Positions 16,617-26,390 of a stretch of DNA of 64,000 nucleotides are shown piece by piece (the first letter of the stretch is position 1; every line of letters starts with the position of its first letter). Under the pieces are notes generated by a model, which saw only the letters and a program-made list of their open reading frames with translations, ran no database searches and was not told where the DNA came from. The stretch comes from Mesorhizobium sp. CU3 (GTDB taxonomy: Bacteria > Pseudomonadota > Alphaproteobacteria > Rhizobiales > Rhizobiaceae). The translations under genes and the position numbers were made by a program. The DNA is taken from the NCBI RefSeq assembly GCF_006442965.1, contig NZ_VFWX01000012.1, forward strand, positions 1 through 64,000, given 5' to 3'.

Positions 16617-19600
16617 GTGGCGATCATGTTCGTCAGAGCGCAGGTGATCGGCAGAGGGGCGGGACGCAGCATCGTCTCGGCCGCGGCCTATCGCCATCGC
16701 GCCCGCATGATGGACGAACAGGCCGGCACGTCGTTCAGCTATCGCGGCGGCGTCTCCGAACTGGTGCATGAAGAGCTGGCGCTGCCGGACGATGTTCCCG
16801 CCTGGCTGAAGACCGCTTTCGAAGGAAAGACCATTGCGGCCGCCAGTGAAGCATTCTGGAACGCGGTCGATGCCTTCGAGACCCGCGCGGACGCGCAGCT
16901 CGCGCGCGAGCTGATCATCGCGCTGCCGGAGGAACTGACACGGACAGAAAACATCGCGCTGTTGCGCGAATTCGTCCGGGACAATTTTACCTCGAGGGGC
17001 ATGGTCGCCGACTGGGTGTTTCACGACAAGAACGGCAATCCGCACATCCACCTGATGACCGCCCTGCGGCCGCTCACCGAAGAAGGCTTCGGGCCGAAAA
17101 AGGTGCCGGTGCTCGGCGAAGACGGCGAGCCGCTGCGCGTGGTCACGCCCGACAGGCCGAACGGCAAGATCGTCTACACGCTTTGGGCAGGCGACAAGGA
17201 AACCATGAAGGCATGGAAGATCGCCTGGGCGGAAACCGCGAACCGGCATCTGGCGCTTGCCGGATACGAGATCCGGCTCGACGGACGCTCCTATGCCGAG
17301 CAGGGTCTCGACGGCATCGCGCAGAAACACCTCGGCCCGGAGAAGGCGGCGCTCGCCCGCAAGGGTGTCGAGATGTACTTCGCGCCGGCCGATCTGGCGC
17401 GCCGGCAGGAGATGGCGGACCGCCTGTTGGTCGATCCCGAGTTTCTGCTGAAGCAACTCGCCAATGAACGCTCGACCTTTGATGAAAAGGACATCGCCAG
17501 GGCGCTGCATCGCTATGTCGACGATCCGGCAGATTTCGCCAATATCCGTGCCCGGCTGACGGCCTCGGACGACCTGGTGCTGTTGAAGCCACAGCAGGTC
17601 GATGGCGAGAGCGGCAAGGTATCGGAGCCGGCGATCTTCACCACGCGGGAAATTCTGCGCATCGAATATGACATGGCGCAGTCTGCGCGCCTTCTGTCGG
17701 AGCGGCGGGGTTTCGCTGTCTCAGATATTGCCGTCGCAGCGGCGATCGAAAAGGTCGAGACACAGGATCCGCAAAAGCCGTTTCGCCTCGATCCCGAGCA
17801 GGTTGATGCAGTTCGTCATGTCACCCGCGACAATGCAATAGCGGCTGTCGTCGGACTTGCCGGCGCGGGCAAGTCGACGCTGCTCGCGGCGGCTCGTGTC
17901 GCCTGGGAACGCGAAGGAAACCGGGTGATCGGCGCGGCCCTCGCCGGCAAGGCGGCGGAGGGACTGGAGGACAGTTCCGGCATTCGGTCGCGCACGCTGG
18001 CATCCTGGGAACTGGCGTGGGCCGGAGGACGTGAACAGCTCAGCCGCGGCGATGTGCTGGTGATCGACGAGGCCGGCATGATCTCCTCGCAGCAGATGGG
18101 CCGCGTCCTCAAGATCGCCGAAGAGACCCAAGCGAAGGTCGTTCTGGTCGGCGATGCCATGCAGCTTCAGCCGATCCAGGCGGGCGCGGCGTTCCGGGCG
18201 ATCAGCGAGCGGATCGGCTTTGCCGAACTTGCCGGCGTGCGTCGCCAGCGTGAACAATGGGCCCGCGAGGCCTCGCGTCTCTTCGCTTGCGGTAAGGTCG
18301 AAGAGGGTCTTGATGCCTATGCGCGGCAAGGCCGCATCGTCGAAGCCGAGACCCGCCCCGAGATCGTTGAACGCATCGTTGCCGATTGGACCGATACCCG
18401 CCGAAGGTTGCTCCAGAAATCTGCCGATAGCGCACATCCGGGCAGCCTGCGTGGCGACGAACTTCTTGTCCTCGCCCACACCAACGATGATGTCCGCAAG
18501 CTCAATGAGTCGCTGCGCAAGGTCATTGTGCAGGAGGGCGCCTTGACCGGCACGCGCGAATTCCAGACGGCGCGCGGGCTTCGCGAGTTCGCCGCCGGGG
18601 ACCGGATCATCTTCCTGGAAAATGCTCGTTTCTTCGAACCACGGGCAAAGCGGCTTGGGCCGCAATATGTGAAGAACGGCATGCTCGGGACGGTGATTTC
18701 GACTGGCGACAAGCGGGGCGGTACACTGCTGACCGTCCGCCTCGACAACGGCCGCAACGTCGTCATCAGCGAAGACAGCTACCGCAATATCGATCACGGC
18801 TATGCCGCGACCATCCACAAATCTCAAGGCGCGACCGTCGACCGGACCTTCGTGCTTGCAACTGGCGCGATGGACCAGCATCTCACCTATGTGGCAATGA
18901 CTCGGCATCGCGATCGTGCCGACCTCTATGCGGCGCGGGAAGACTTTGCACCAAGGCCGGAATGGGGACGAAAGCCGCATGTCGATCATGCCGCCGGCGT
19001 CACCGGCGAACTCGTCGAGACCGGTGAGGCGAAGTTCCGTCGCGAGGACAAGGATGCCAAGGAAAGCCCCTATGCCGATGTGCTGGCTGATGACGGAACC
19101 GTTCATCGTGTCTGGGGCGTGAGCCTGCCAAAAGCGCTGGCCAATGCCGGCGTCTCGACCGGCGATACCGTGACGCTGCGCAAGGACGGCGTCGAAACCG
19201 TCAAGCTGAAGGTGCCCGTCATCGATGAAAAGACGGGCGAGAAGCGCTTCGAGGCGCGCGAGGTCGAGCGCAATATCTGGACCGCGAAACAGATCGAAAC
19301 CGCCGACGCGCGTCATGAGCGGATCGAGCGGGAAAGCCATCGGCCGGAATTGTTCAAGCAACTGGTCGAGCGCCTTAGCCGATCCGGCGCCAAGACGACG
19401 ACGCTCGATTTCGAAAGCGAGGAAGGGTACCGGGCGCATGCACGGGATTTTGCGCGGCGACGCGGCATCGACACGCTCGCCGGGATCGCGGCCGGTATGG
19501 AAGAGAGTGCGGCGCGGCGGCTGGCGTGGATTGCGGAGAAGCGCGGACGGGTGGCGAAGCTTTGGGAGCGTGCGGGCGTCGCGCTGGGTTTCGCGATCGA

Positions 19601-21236
19601 GCGGGAAAGGAGTGTTTCCTACAACGAGGCACAGAGCGAATCCCCCGCTGGAGAAGTTCCGTCGGCTGGAAAATATCTGATTGCGCCGACCGTCGCGTTC
19701 GCCCGCAGCGTCGACGAAGATGCGCGCCGCGCGCAGCTTGCCTCGGAACGGTGGAAGGAGCGGGAAGCGATCCTGCGGCCGCTGCTGAAGAAAATCTATC
19801 GCGATCCGGCAGAGGCTCTTTCATCGCTGAATGCGCTGGCGTCGGACGTGACGATCTCGCCGCGCCGGCTTGCTGATGATCTGGCAAGCGCGCCGGAGAC
19901 GCTCGGTCGCCTGCTGGGGTCCGACCGGATCGTCGATGGCCGTGCTGCTCGCGATGAGCGGAACGCAGCCAGGGCCGCGCTGTCGGAATTGTTGCCGCTC
20001 GCTCGCGCCCATGCCACCGAGTTCCGCCGGCAGGCGGAGCGCTTCGGCATCCGCGAGGAGCAGCGCCGCGCGCATATGTCCTTGTCGATCCCGGCGCTCT
20101 CGAAGCCGGCGATGGCGCGGGTGGTCGAAATCGAGGCCATCCGCGAGCGTGGCGGGGATGACGCTTATAAGACCGCCTTTGCCTACGCCGTCGAGGACCG
20201 CCTGCTGGTCCAGGAGGTCAAAGCCGTCAACGAGACACTCACCGCGCGCTTCGGTTGGAGTGCCTTCACCACGAGGGCGGATGCGGTTGCCGGGCGCAAC
20301 ATGGTCGAGCGCATGCCGGAAGACCTTGCCCCCGATCGCCGCGAGAAGCTCGCCCGACTCTTCGCCGTCGTTCGCCGCTTTGCCGAGGAGCAGAATATGA
20401 TCGAAAGGCAGGACCCCGCCAAAATCGTCGCCGGCGCCAGCGTCGCGCCGGGCAGGGAGGCGATTGCCCCGTTGCCGATGCTAGCCGCCGTGACGGAGTT
20501 CAAGACGCCGGTGGACGAGGAGGCACGGGAGAGGGCGCTCGCTGCTCGAGACTATCGTCATCATCGCGCCGAGCTCGCCGAGACGGCGAGGCGCATGTGG
20601 CGCGATCCAGCCGGAGCCGTCACCAAGATCGAGGACCTCGTCGTGAAAGGCTTTGCCGGCGAGCGGATCGCGGCGGCCGTCAGCAACGATCCCGGCGCCT
20701 ATGGGGCGTTGCGCGGAACCGATCGGATGATGGATCGCCTGCTCGCCGTCGGCCGGGAACGGAAGGAAGCGCTCCAGGCTGTGCCGGAAGCGGCGAGCCG
20801 TGTGCGTTCGCTCGGCGCCTCATATGCCTCCGCTCTCGAGAGCCAAATCCAGGCCATCACCGAAGAGCGCCGGCGAATGGCGGTCGCCATTCCCGGCCTG
20901 TCGCAAGCGGCGGAGGACGTGCTCAGGCAACTTATGGCAGCCAGGAAGAAGAATGTCGCCAAGCAAGATGTCGCCGCAGGTTCGATCGATCTGCGCGTTG
21001 CTCAGGAATTCGCGGTGGTCAGCCGGGCGCTCGACGAGCGTTTTGGTCACAATGCGATCCTGCGTGGCGAAAAGGACGTCATCAATCGTGTGGCGCCGGC
21101 GCAGCGCAGCGCCTTTCAGGCGATGCGGGATCGGCTGCAGATCCTGCAGCGGACGGTTCGGACGCAAAGCAGCCAGGAGATCATTTCCGAGCGGCAGCGG
21201 CGCGTCGTCGACCGCGCCCGCGGCGTCACTCGATGA
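16617..21236 (+). CDS. traA: TraA relaxase-helicase (MOBQ, Ti-type)
   Basis: A 1539-residue relaxase/helicase. The N-terminal ~230 residues form the MobA/MobL relaxase domain: Tyr25 in AAAYRHRARM is the likely nicking residue and H143-x-H145 (PHIHLM) part of the metal site. A RecD/TraI-type helicase follows, with Walker A GLAGAGKST (from 413) and Walker B VIDEAGM (from 482). The last ~500 residues contain two related copies of a ~230-residue unit (from 1028 and from 1295). GTG at 16617 is used because GGAG lies six bases upstream. It nicks oriT just upstream, unwinds the strand and travels through the VirB channel. Confidence 0.94.
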   Translation: MAIMFVRAQVIGRGAGRSIVSAAAYRHRARMMDEQAGTSFSYRGGVSELVHEELALPDDVPAWLKTAFEGKTIAAASEAFWNAVDAFETRADAQLARELIIALPEELTRTENIALLREFVRDNFTSRGMVADWVFHDKNGNPHIHLMTALRPLTEEGFGPKKVPVLGEDGEPLRVVTPDRPNGKIVYTLWAGDKETMKAWKIAWAETANRHLALAGYEIRLDGRSYAEQGLDGIAQKHLGPEKAALARKGVEMYFAPADLARRQEMADRLLVDPEFLLKQLANERSTFDEKDIARALHRYVDDPADFANIRARLTASDDLVLLKPQQVDGESGKVSEPAIFTTREILRIEYDMAQSARLLSERRGFAVSDIAVAAAIEKVETQDPQKPFRLDPEQVDAVRHVTRDNAIAAVVGLAGAGKSTLLAAARVAWEREGNRVIGAALAGKAAEGLEDSSGIRSRTLASWELAWAGGREQLSRGDVLVIDEAGMISSQQMGRVLKIAEETQAKVVLVGDAMQLQPIQAGAAFRAISERIGFAELAGVRRQREQWAREASRLFACGKVEEGLDAYARQGRIVEAETRPEIVERIVADWTDTRRRLLQKSADSAHPGSLRGDELLVLAHTNDDVRKLNESLRKVIVQEGALTGTREFQTARGLREFAAGDRIIFLENARFFEPRAKRLGPQYVKNGMLGTVISTGDKRGGTLLTVRLDNGRNVVISEDSYRNIDHGYAATIHKSQGATVDRTFVLATGAMDQHLTYVAMTRHRDRADLYAAREDFAPRPEWGRKPHVDHAAGVTGELVETGEAKFRREDKDAKESPYADVLADDGTVHRVWGVSLPKALANAGVSTGDTVTLRKDGVETVKLKVPVIDEKTGEKRFEAREVERNIWTAKQIETADARHERIERESHRPELFKQLVERLSRSGAKTTTLDFESEEGYRAHARDFARRRGIDTLAGIAAGMEESAARRLAWIAEKRGRVAKLWERAGVALGFAIERERSVSYNEAQSESPAGEVPSAGKYLIAPTVAFARSVDEDARRAQLASERWKEREAILRPLLKKIYRDPAEALSSLNALASDVTISPRRLADDLASAPETLGRLLGSDRIVDGRAARDERNAARAALSELLPLARAHATEFRRQAERFGIREEQRRAHMSLSIPALSKPAMARVVEIEAIRERGGDDAYKTAFAYAVEDRLLVQEVKAVNETLTARFGWSAFTTRADAVAGRNMVERMPEDLAPDRREKLARLFAVVRRFAEEQNMIERQDPAKIVAGASVAPGREAIAPLPMLAAVTEFKTPVDEEARERALAARDYRHHRAELAETARRMWRDPAGAVTKIEDLVVKGFAGERIAAAVSNDPGAYGALRGTDRMMDRLLAVGRERKEALQAVPEAASRVRSLGASYASALESQIQAITEERRRMAVAIPGLSQAAEDVLRQLMAARKKNVAKQDVAAGSIDLRVAQEFAVVSRALDERFGHNAILRGEKDVINRVAPAQRSAFQAMRDRLQILQRTVRTQSSQEIISERQRRVVDRARGVTR

Positions 21237-21279
21237 GCATCTTGGAGAAAGCCCTCGGCCGAATAGAAAAGCTCCAACG

Positions 21280-21726
21280 ATGCGATCGTTGACACTGCAT
21301 TCCCTTCAGGCGCTTCACAACGTGCTCGATCACGGCCCAGAGGACGTGGCAAGTCGCGCGCAGGCTGAAGCGGATCTTGCTGCCCATCAAGCGCGCTGGG
21401 ATGCCGCGGCCCAGGAAATTGGCTATTCGGCGACGTTGCGCGCCGAGCGCGAGGCCGCCGACCGGGCAGAGGACCTACTCGAAGCGTTGTCCGAAACCCC
21501 CGCCATTTCCCTTGCCGGTGTGGCGGCCAAGCTTGATGCCGTGCTCACGGAAGGGCGATCGTCGGAAGACGATGCTGAGTTTCCTTGGCCGCAGATCCGG
21601 TCTGCGCTCAATGATGTGATCCAGATCGGACAAGTACCGGGGTACATGCGTCCGAACTGGCCGGCTACGTCAAAGGTCGGCTGCGCCATTTGCGTCTCAG
21701 ACAGAGCGGAGGGGAGCACATCATGA
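21280..21726 (+). CDS. Conserved-looking helical protein downstream of traA
   Basis: A 148-residue protein from the ATG at 21280 (MRSLTLHSLQALHNVLDHG). The first ~75 residues are helical and acidic (EDVASRAQAEADLAAHQARW), the rest mixed, ending with two cysteines (GCAICVSD). The open frame extends upstream into traA, but that part is antisense-like noise. A 19-codon frame beginning at 21233 overlaps the traA stop (ATGA) and may couple translation into this gene. No family recognised; its position suggests an accessory transfer protein. Confidence 0.5.
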   Translation: MRSLTLHSLQALHNVLDHGPEDVASRAQAEADLAAHQARWDAAAQEIGYSATLRAEREAADRAEDLLEALSETPAISLAGVAAKLDAVLTEGRSSEDDAEFPWPQIRSALNDVIQIGQVPGYMRPNWPATSKVGCAICVSDRAEGSTS

Positions 21727-21741
21727 AGAAAAAGCCGCCGG

Positions 21742-22080
21742 TCATCTCTGGCCTGCGCGCCGGCAGATTTGCCTGAAAGGCATGCGGCCAGCCGGGTACC
21801 ATTCGACGCCGGCGCCGGGAACGGTCGTGGACGCCGACAGGGTGCCTTGCAATAAGGTCCGAACGCCATAGAAGGTGGCCAGGTCCTGCGCATCGACACG
21901 GACGTGCAGCCCCTCAGCCGTGGGCCTCAAGATCGCACGGGCGTCGCCGAAGTCGAGCAGCTTGTCGGCGGCTGTTGCCCTGATCGACTGGCAGAATTCG
22001 CGAGATTTGGCGCAGACTTGTTCCACCACCCATTCGGCACGCGGGAGCGGCACGAATGTCTCGGCGACGTGTTTGAACAT
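21742..22080 (-). CDS. DUF2218-like small protein
   Basis: A 112-residue protein beginning MFKHVAETFVPLPRAEWV. The order of elements, a helix after the start, then DARAILRPTAEGLHVRV and DLATFYGVRTLLQGTLS, resembles DUF2218, a family of ~100-residue proteins of unknown function, some with metal or siderophore associations. The ATG at 22080 is chosen because GGAG lies nine bases before it; ATGs at 22086 and further upstream are alternatives. It is convergent with the gene after traA and divergent from rcgA. Family assignment is moderate. Confidence 0.5.
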   Translation of the reverse strand: MFKHVAETFVPLPRAEWVVEQVCAKSREFCQSIRATAADKLLDFGDARAILRPTAEGLHVRVDAQDLATFYGVRTLLQGTLSASTTVPGAGVEWYPAGRMPFRQICRRAGQR

Positions 22081-22284
22081 GGACATCTCTCCAGGATCCA
22101 AGCCCCCCAGAGAAAGACGAGAATTGGTCGCTACGTCGTCCGCCTAGTGCCGACAGCTCCCTGGCGGCGAAATGACACTCTAAGCATTAGCTCCCTTCGG
22201 CCACAGGTAAACGTTGATTGAGGACGAGGGCGCGATAGGATACGAAGTCTAGCGAAACGGAACGAAACCAGAGTCTGTAAGTCA

Positions 22285-23898
22285 TTGCTAAAGAACGGAA
22301 AGTTATTTCTCCCTCCGCCGAGAGACGGGAGTGATTTCAAAGAAGTATTCAAACGATTAGCCGCGGCCGGTGCGGGTCGGCCATTGGGCAAAGATGGGTT
22401 TCCTGCAGGCCCATGGACGCCCGAGCTTCTTGCAGAGGCGATTTCCCAGATTGATTCCAACCGGGCTGGGGTCGATCTGCGAACGGTGCAGCTCTGGTTT
22501 CAAGAGAACGAGAAGGGAATTAGCACTGCCAACATTCGTTGGCTGGCGAGGGTTTTTGGGTGCGATGATCCGGTGGCGACTAGGGAATGGCAGATGGAGC
22601 TTAGTGCGGCGCAATCGCGATTAACGGCCAAGAGACGAGAATGGAAGCGAGCGGGAAGAGGCGATGCGCTGGCGGTTCCAGATATGGCACGCACTGCCAC
22701 GTTCAATGATGAGTCAGAGTCCCCGGCAGAGCCGCCCCGGGATACTGACGGCAAGGGGCCGAGGCGCCGTTTTAGTTTGGCGAGGAGATCGGAGGCGATT
22801 TTTAGTCACGGATCTCCCCTGAATTTACCGGCGTCGGTGTTTGCAGGTGTCACCGCTCTTGGGTTTTTGTCTTATATCACGGGGATTCACAACGTGACGT
22901 ATGGCCGGGCGGATGGCGTCGTCAAGCAGGTTGGGTTTCTGTGGGCAGCGAATTGGACATTCGTCTTCATGGCTTTTTTGCCGCTGTTTTTTGTCTTCGT
23001 GGCCGAGCTCGTGACCTTTTGGAAAGATGAGGGACGCGCAAAGCTTATAGCGCAGGGCGACCGGATGGAAAGCAGCGATGCCTGGGCGCGCAACGTAGAA
23101 GCTTCTTCGTATGCATATTGGGCGGTTTTTTTGATTTGTGTGCTGTTCGCCGGTCTTTTTCAGTGGATCGGCGTGTCATTGATCCCGTTGATGAAAGGTG
23201 GTGGCAACTATGCGACGGATTGGGGCTCGTTAGCGAATGTGCGCCCTGAGGTCATATCGGTGCCGATGGCGGTCGTGTTCACTGGGCTCGCTTACCTATA
23301 CATGTGCCTGTGCTTTTGGCTGTTCTTCGTAGGTCTCATTCTGCTTTATACTATGATCCACGATCTTTGGAGAATTGGAGAAGCAGCGAGTAATGGGCCG
23401 AGGGTGGATTATCAACACGAGCTCAACGACGCCAGTCTCAGGGTGATGCGTGGGGTTTTTCGGTGTACTGTTTTAGGACTTCTGATCGCCATAGTCATGA
23501 AGCTCCAGAGCGCTTACCTGACATCGCGTGGAGAGAATATTGTTGCCTGGTTGGTCGGCGATATGTCTTCGGCCTTCTATGGGCGCAATGATGTGAGCGC
23601 CGGGATCAGCTTTCGTAGGCCAACGCATTACAGCAGCCTTCTTATCGCTATTTCGACCTGTGTTGTATTTCTGTATGGATCCATCCGCTTAGGTGTCGAA
23701 CGTCGGTTTGGTATGCCTTTGTGGAGGATGTCGGCGGTCGTAGCGCTACTCGTCGCTGGCTACTTGCTGATCGACGCATTTGCTGGCTTTTCGATCCTTC
23801 TGGGCGTTGGAGTGCTGCTTGCGATTTACGGCCTAATTGATCCTGGGTTTGGGCAATGGCGAGCGAGTGAGTTAGGAAAAAATCAGAGTGTATCATAG
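22285..23898 (+). CDS. rcgA: RcgA-like putative transporter with N-terminal helical domain
   Basis: A 537-residue protein: a soluble N-terminus (~170 residues) with a helix-turn-helix-like stretch DLRTVQLWFQENEKGISTAN, then about nine hydrophobic segments from residue ~190 to ~520. This two-part layout and the following hydrolase gene match the rcgA-rcgR pair of Rhizobium plasmids, where both genes affect conjugation. The only usable start is TTG at 22285, without a clear ribosome site, so the N-terminus is uncertain. Base composition looks AT-richer than the flanking tra genes, suggesting separate acquisition. Transport function is inferred from family naming only. Confidence 0.72.
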   Translation: MLKNGKLFLPPPRDGSDFKEVFKRLAAAGAGRPLGKDGFPAGPWTPELLAEAISQIDSNRAGVDLRTVQLWFQENEKGISTANIRWLARVFGCDDPVATREWQMELSAAQSRLTAKRREWKRAGRGDALAVPDMARTATFNDESESPAEPPRDTDGKGPRRRFSLARRSEAIFSHGSPLNLPASVFAGVTALGFLSYITGIHNVTYGRADGVVKQVGFLWAANWTFVFMAFLPLFFVFVAELVTFWKDEGRAKLIAQGDRMESSDAWARNVEASSYAYWAVFLICVLFAGLFQWIGVSLIPLMKGGGNYATDWGSLANVRPEVISVPMAVVFTGLAYLYMCLCFWLFFVGLILLYTMIHDLWRIGEAASNGPRVDYQHELNDASLRVMRGVFRCTVLGLLIAIVMKLQSAYLTSRGENIVAWLVGDMSSAFYGRNDVSAGISFRRPTHYSSLLIAISTCVVFLYGSIRLGVERRFGMPLWRMSAVVALLVAGYLLIDAFAGFSILLGVGVLLAIYGLIDPGFGQWRASELGKNQSVS

Positions 23899-24904
23899 TT
23901 GGCTTGATCGTTGGGATGAGCTGCGGGCGCGACGCGGTGAGGAGGGGAAGAAAACAACGGATTTCGTCCTTGACGCGGACCGCGCCTTTCCAGGTGCGAA
24001 GAAGATAGCAAGTATTGAGGAGTTTTGTTTCCTTGCGGACCAGGCCTTTGCTGATCCAGCCTTTTTCGATGAGCCGAGTGGGAGTGATCAGGGTTTTGAA
24101 AGGGAAGATGGGTGGCTAAAATTCCCTTCGGGCATTTCTACTGACATCGAAGAGAACAATGTCGTCTGGGCGAAAATCACAGAAAGCCGGTCGTTCGATC
24201 AGGCGATGGTGATTTTTCACCATTGGAATGCAAGCGCGCGGAATCCTCGGATTGCCAACTTTTTCTCGCAGCGTGGCATCACGGTTGTCGAGATTGCTAT
24301 GCCTTATCATTTCGAGCGCAGCCGTCCCGGCTCCGTGCACGCCGATTATATGCTTAGCCCTAATCTCGGTAGAACGATCCAATCTATCAGGCAGGCAGTA
24401 TGGGATGGGCGAAAACTCATACGTTGGTTGAAGAGCGAAGGCTATTGTAAGATTTCGGTTCTCGGTATGAGCTTAGGCTCCTGGGTCGCAGGGTTGATCG
24501 CTGCGCACGACCCAGCTGTGTCAAAAGCCTCGTTGTTTCTGACGGCGGGGAGTCTGGCGGATATGGTTTGGACGGGTCGCGCGACACGATTGATACGCGA
24601 TAGCCTTGACCCTGAGATTGAGCTGACTGATCTCAGAAGGGCCTGGGGTCCACTTAACTTGGAGAATTATGCGCATAGTTTGTCACGGCCTGATCTCGAT
24701 CTTCACGTTGTGTTGGCTAAGAGAGACAAAGTGGTGTTGCCAGAGCTATCGGAGAGGTTCATGCAGCGGCTGAAGGCCGCCGGAGCCAGGCCAAATATTC
24801 TCAAATTGAACTGTGGCCACTATTCGCTCGCTATGCCGCCTTACATTTTGTTGGCCGGATTGAGCTTAAAGCGGTTTCTGTCGTGTGCAGTACCTCGAGC
24901 CTGA
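23888..24904 (+). CDS. rcgR: RcgR-like alpha/beta hydrolase (putative quorum-lactone hydrolase)
   Basis: A 338-residue alpha/beta hydrolase starting at GTG and overlapping the rcgA stop by 11 bases. The nucleophile elbow is GMSLGSW, an aspartate is available in LAKRDKVVLPE, and the catalytic histidine is probably in NCGHYSL. This resembles RcgR of rhizobial plasmids, annotated as a putative acyl-homoserine-lactone hydrolase linked to regulation of conjugation. No luxI or luxR homologue is visible in the window, so any signal would be host- or neighbour-derived. The pair shares the same AT-richer composition. Confidence 0.72.
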   Translation: MYHSWLDRWDELRARRGEEGKKTTDFVLDADRAFPGAKKIASIEEFCFLADQAFADPAFFDEPSGSDQGFEREDGWLKFPSGISTDIEENNVVWAKITESRSFDQAMVIFHHWNASARNPRIANFFSQRGITVVEIAMPYHFERSRPGSVHADYMLSPNLGRTIQSIRQAVWDGRKLIRWLKSEGYCKISVLGMSLGSWVAGLIAAHDPAVSKASLFLTAGSLADMVWTGRATRLIRDSLDPEIELTDLRRAWGPLNLENYAHSLSRPDLDLHVVLAKRDKVVLPELSERFMQRLKAAGARPNILKLNCGHYSLAMPPYILLAGLSLKRFLSCAVPRA

Positions 24905-25136
24905 TCTTGCCCAGTTTTTTAGGGCTTGGCGTTTATCCTTTCTTTTGAGCCGGCCTTATCGCGACAGCCCGATGCGCCGAGACTACTGCCAGTTCGCGCG
25001 AAGGTGCCGATAAGGACGAGGCTGTCGCTTTAGATCGTGTGCGCGAGTGCGGCCAGGGTCTGCGACCGATGGTAGCCACTAAAATCAGACGGCATGACGC
25101 TTTAAATTGGACGGGGCTTGCGTTAAGTATAGACGC

Positions 25137-26390
25137 ATGGCCAGTTCGATATCGTCACATCATCTCATCGATCGGAAAGCCGGTCCGCTGGTCGAGACTG
25201 CGCTTTCTGATACGCGGGTCGTCCTGGTCGTTGGCCCGCGTCAGGCTGGCAAGACGACGCTTGCAAGGCAATTCTCAGGGCCTGATCGTCCCTTTGTCAC
25301 TCTCGATGATGCCGGCGCATTGAGCGCGGCCCGTGCCGACCCGGTGGGGTTCGTGCGAGGTCTCGACCACGCCGTGATCGACGAGGTCCAAAGGGTGCCG
25401 GAACTAATGCTGGCGATCAAGGAGAGCGTCGATCGGAATGTCGAGCCAGGCAGGTTCTTGCTGACGGGTTCCGCCAATCTGTCCACCATGCCGATGGTTG
25501 CCGATTCCCTTGCTGGACGAATGGCGACGATCTCGCTTTTGCCGTTCGCCCAATCGGAAATCCGTTCCACGCCGGGTCGACTGCTGGATCGTATGTTCGC
25601 AGGCGAGGAGCCCGTCGCAGCGGAGAATTCGCCCCTCGGCGACGAACTGGTCGCACTCGTCCTGCGGGGCGGCTATCCGGAAGCATTGCGTAGGCCAGCA
25701 GCGGCCCGCCGGATCGCGTGGCTCGAAGACTATGTGGCCCAGGTCCTGGACCGGGACGTGCGTGACGTTGCCAATCTTGAACAGCTCGATCGGCTGCCGC
25801 GCCTGCTGCAGGTTCTGGCCGAGCATGCCGGTCAACTGGTCAATCATACAAGCTTTGGCGCGGCTCTCGGACTTTCGAGCGTTACTGCGCAGAAATACGT
25901 TGCGATCCTCGAGCGGCTTTTTCTGATCAGAACTTTGGCGCCCTGGTCGAGCAACCGGCTGAGCCGCCTGATCAAGACACCGAAACTGCATTTCCTCGAC
26001 AGCGGGCTTCTTGCAGCCTTGCGAGAGGATGAGGAACAGGCATTGCGGGAGGACCGGTCCAGGTTCGGCGCGGTGCTGGAGAGCTTCGTCGTCTCGGAGT
26101 TGCTGAAACTCGCCTCATGGTCGGAACGGCGCGTGTCGCTCTCGCACTATCGTACCAAGGATCAGGACGAGGTCGACGTCGTGATCGAGGATCGGCGCGG
26201 CCGGATCGTCGGCATCGAGGTGAAAGCTTCGGCAACTGTACGCCCGCAGGATTTCCGGGGGTTGCGCCAGTTGCAGGAAGCGGTCGGGGACCGGTTCGTG
26301 CGCGGCCTTGTCCTGCATGACCATGATCGCGTGACGCCGTTCGGCGAGAAATTGCAGGCTGCGCCTTTGTCCGTCCTGTGGACGATGTAA
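25137..26390 (+). CDS. DUF4143-type AAA ATPase
   Basis: A 417-residue P-loop ATPase with an AAA_14 domain and a C-terminal DUF4143 domain. Walker A is VGPRQAGKTTLA near residue 33, Walker B HAVIDEVQRVP near 80, and the sensor FLLTGSANLS follows. The C-terminal half contains EVDVVIEDRRGRIVGIEVKAS, a restriction-endonuclease-like D...E-x-K core. These proteins are widespread and unplaced; a defence or plasmid-competition role is sometimes proposed. The ATG at 25137 gives the usual N-terminus. A second paralogue occurs at 47608-48774. The 232 bases before the gene show no other feature. Confidence 0.87.
   Translation: MASSISSHHLIDRKAGPLVETALSDTRVVLVVGPRQAGKTTLARQFSGPDRPFVTLDDAGALSAARADPVGFVRGLDHAVIDEVQRVPELMLAIKESVDRNVEPGRFLLTGSANLSTMPMVADSLAGRMATISLLPFAQSEIRSTPGRLLDRMFAGEEPVAAENSPLGDELVALVLRGGYPEALRRPAAARRIAWLEDYVAQVLDRDVRDVANLEQLDRLPRLLQVLAEHAGQLVNHTSFGAALGLSSVTAQKYVAILERLFLIRTLAPWSSNRLSRLIKTPKLHFLDSGLLAALREDEEQALREDRSRFGAVLESFVVSELLKLASWSERRVSLSHYRTKDQDEVDVVIEDRRGRIVGIEVKASATVRPQDFRGLRQLQEAVGDRFVRGLVLHDHDRVTPFGEKLQAAPLSVLWTM

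Noticed and set aside
17721..19439. 572-residue open frame on the minus strand
   Set aside because: Antisense to the traA helicase domain; long only because of GC-rich codon structure.
21233..21292. 19-codon frame overlapping the traA stop
   Set aside because: Too short to support as a gene; possibly a coupling element for the following frame.
23888..24904. Classical quorum-sensing control of transfer (traI/traR)
   Set aside because: No LuxI- or LuxR-type protein is found in the window; only a putative lactone hydrolase.
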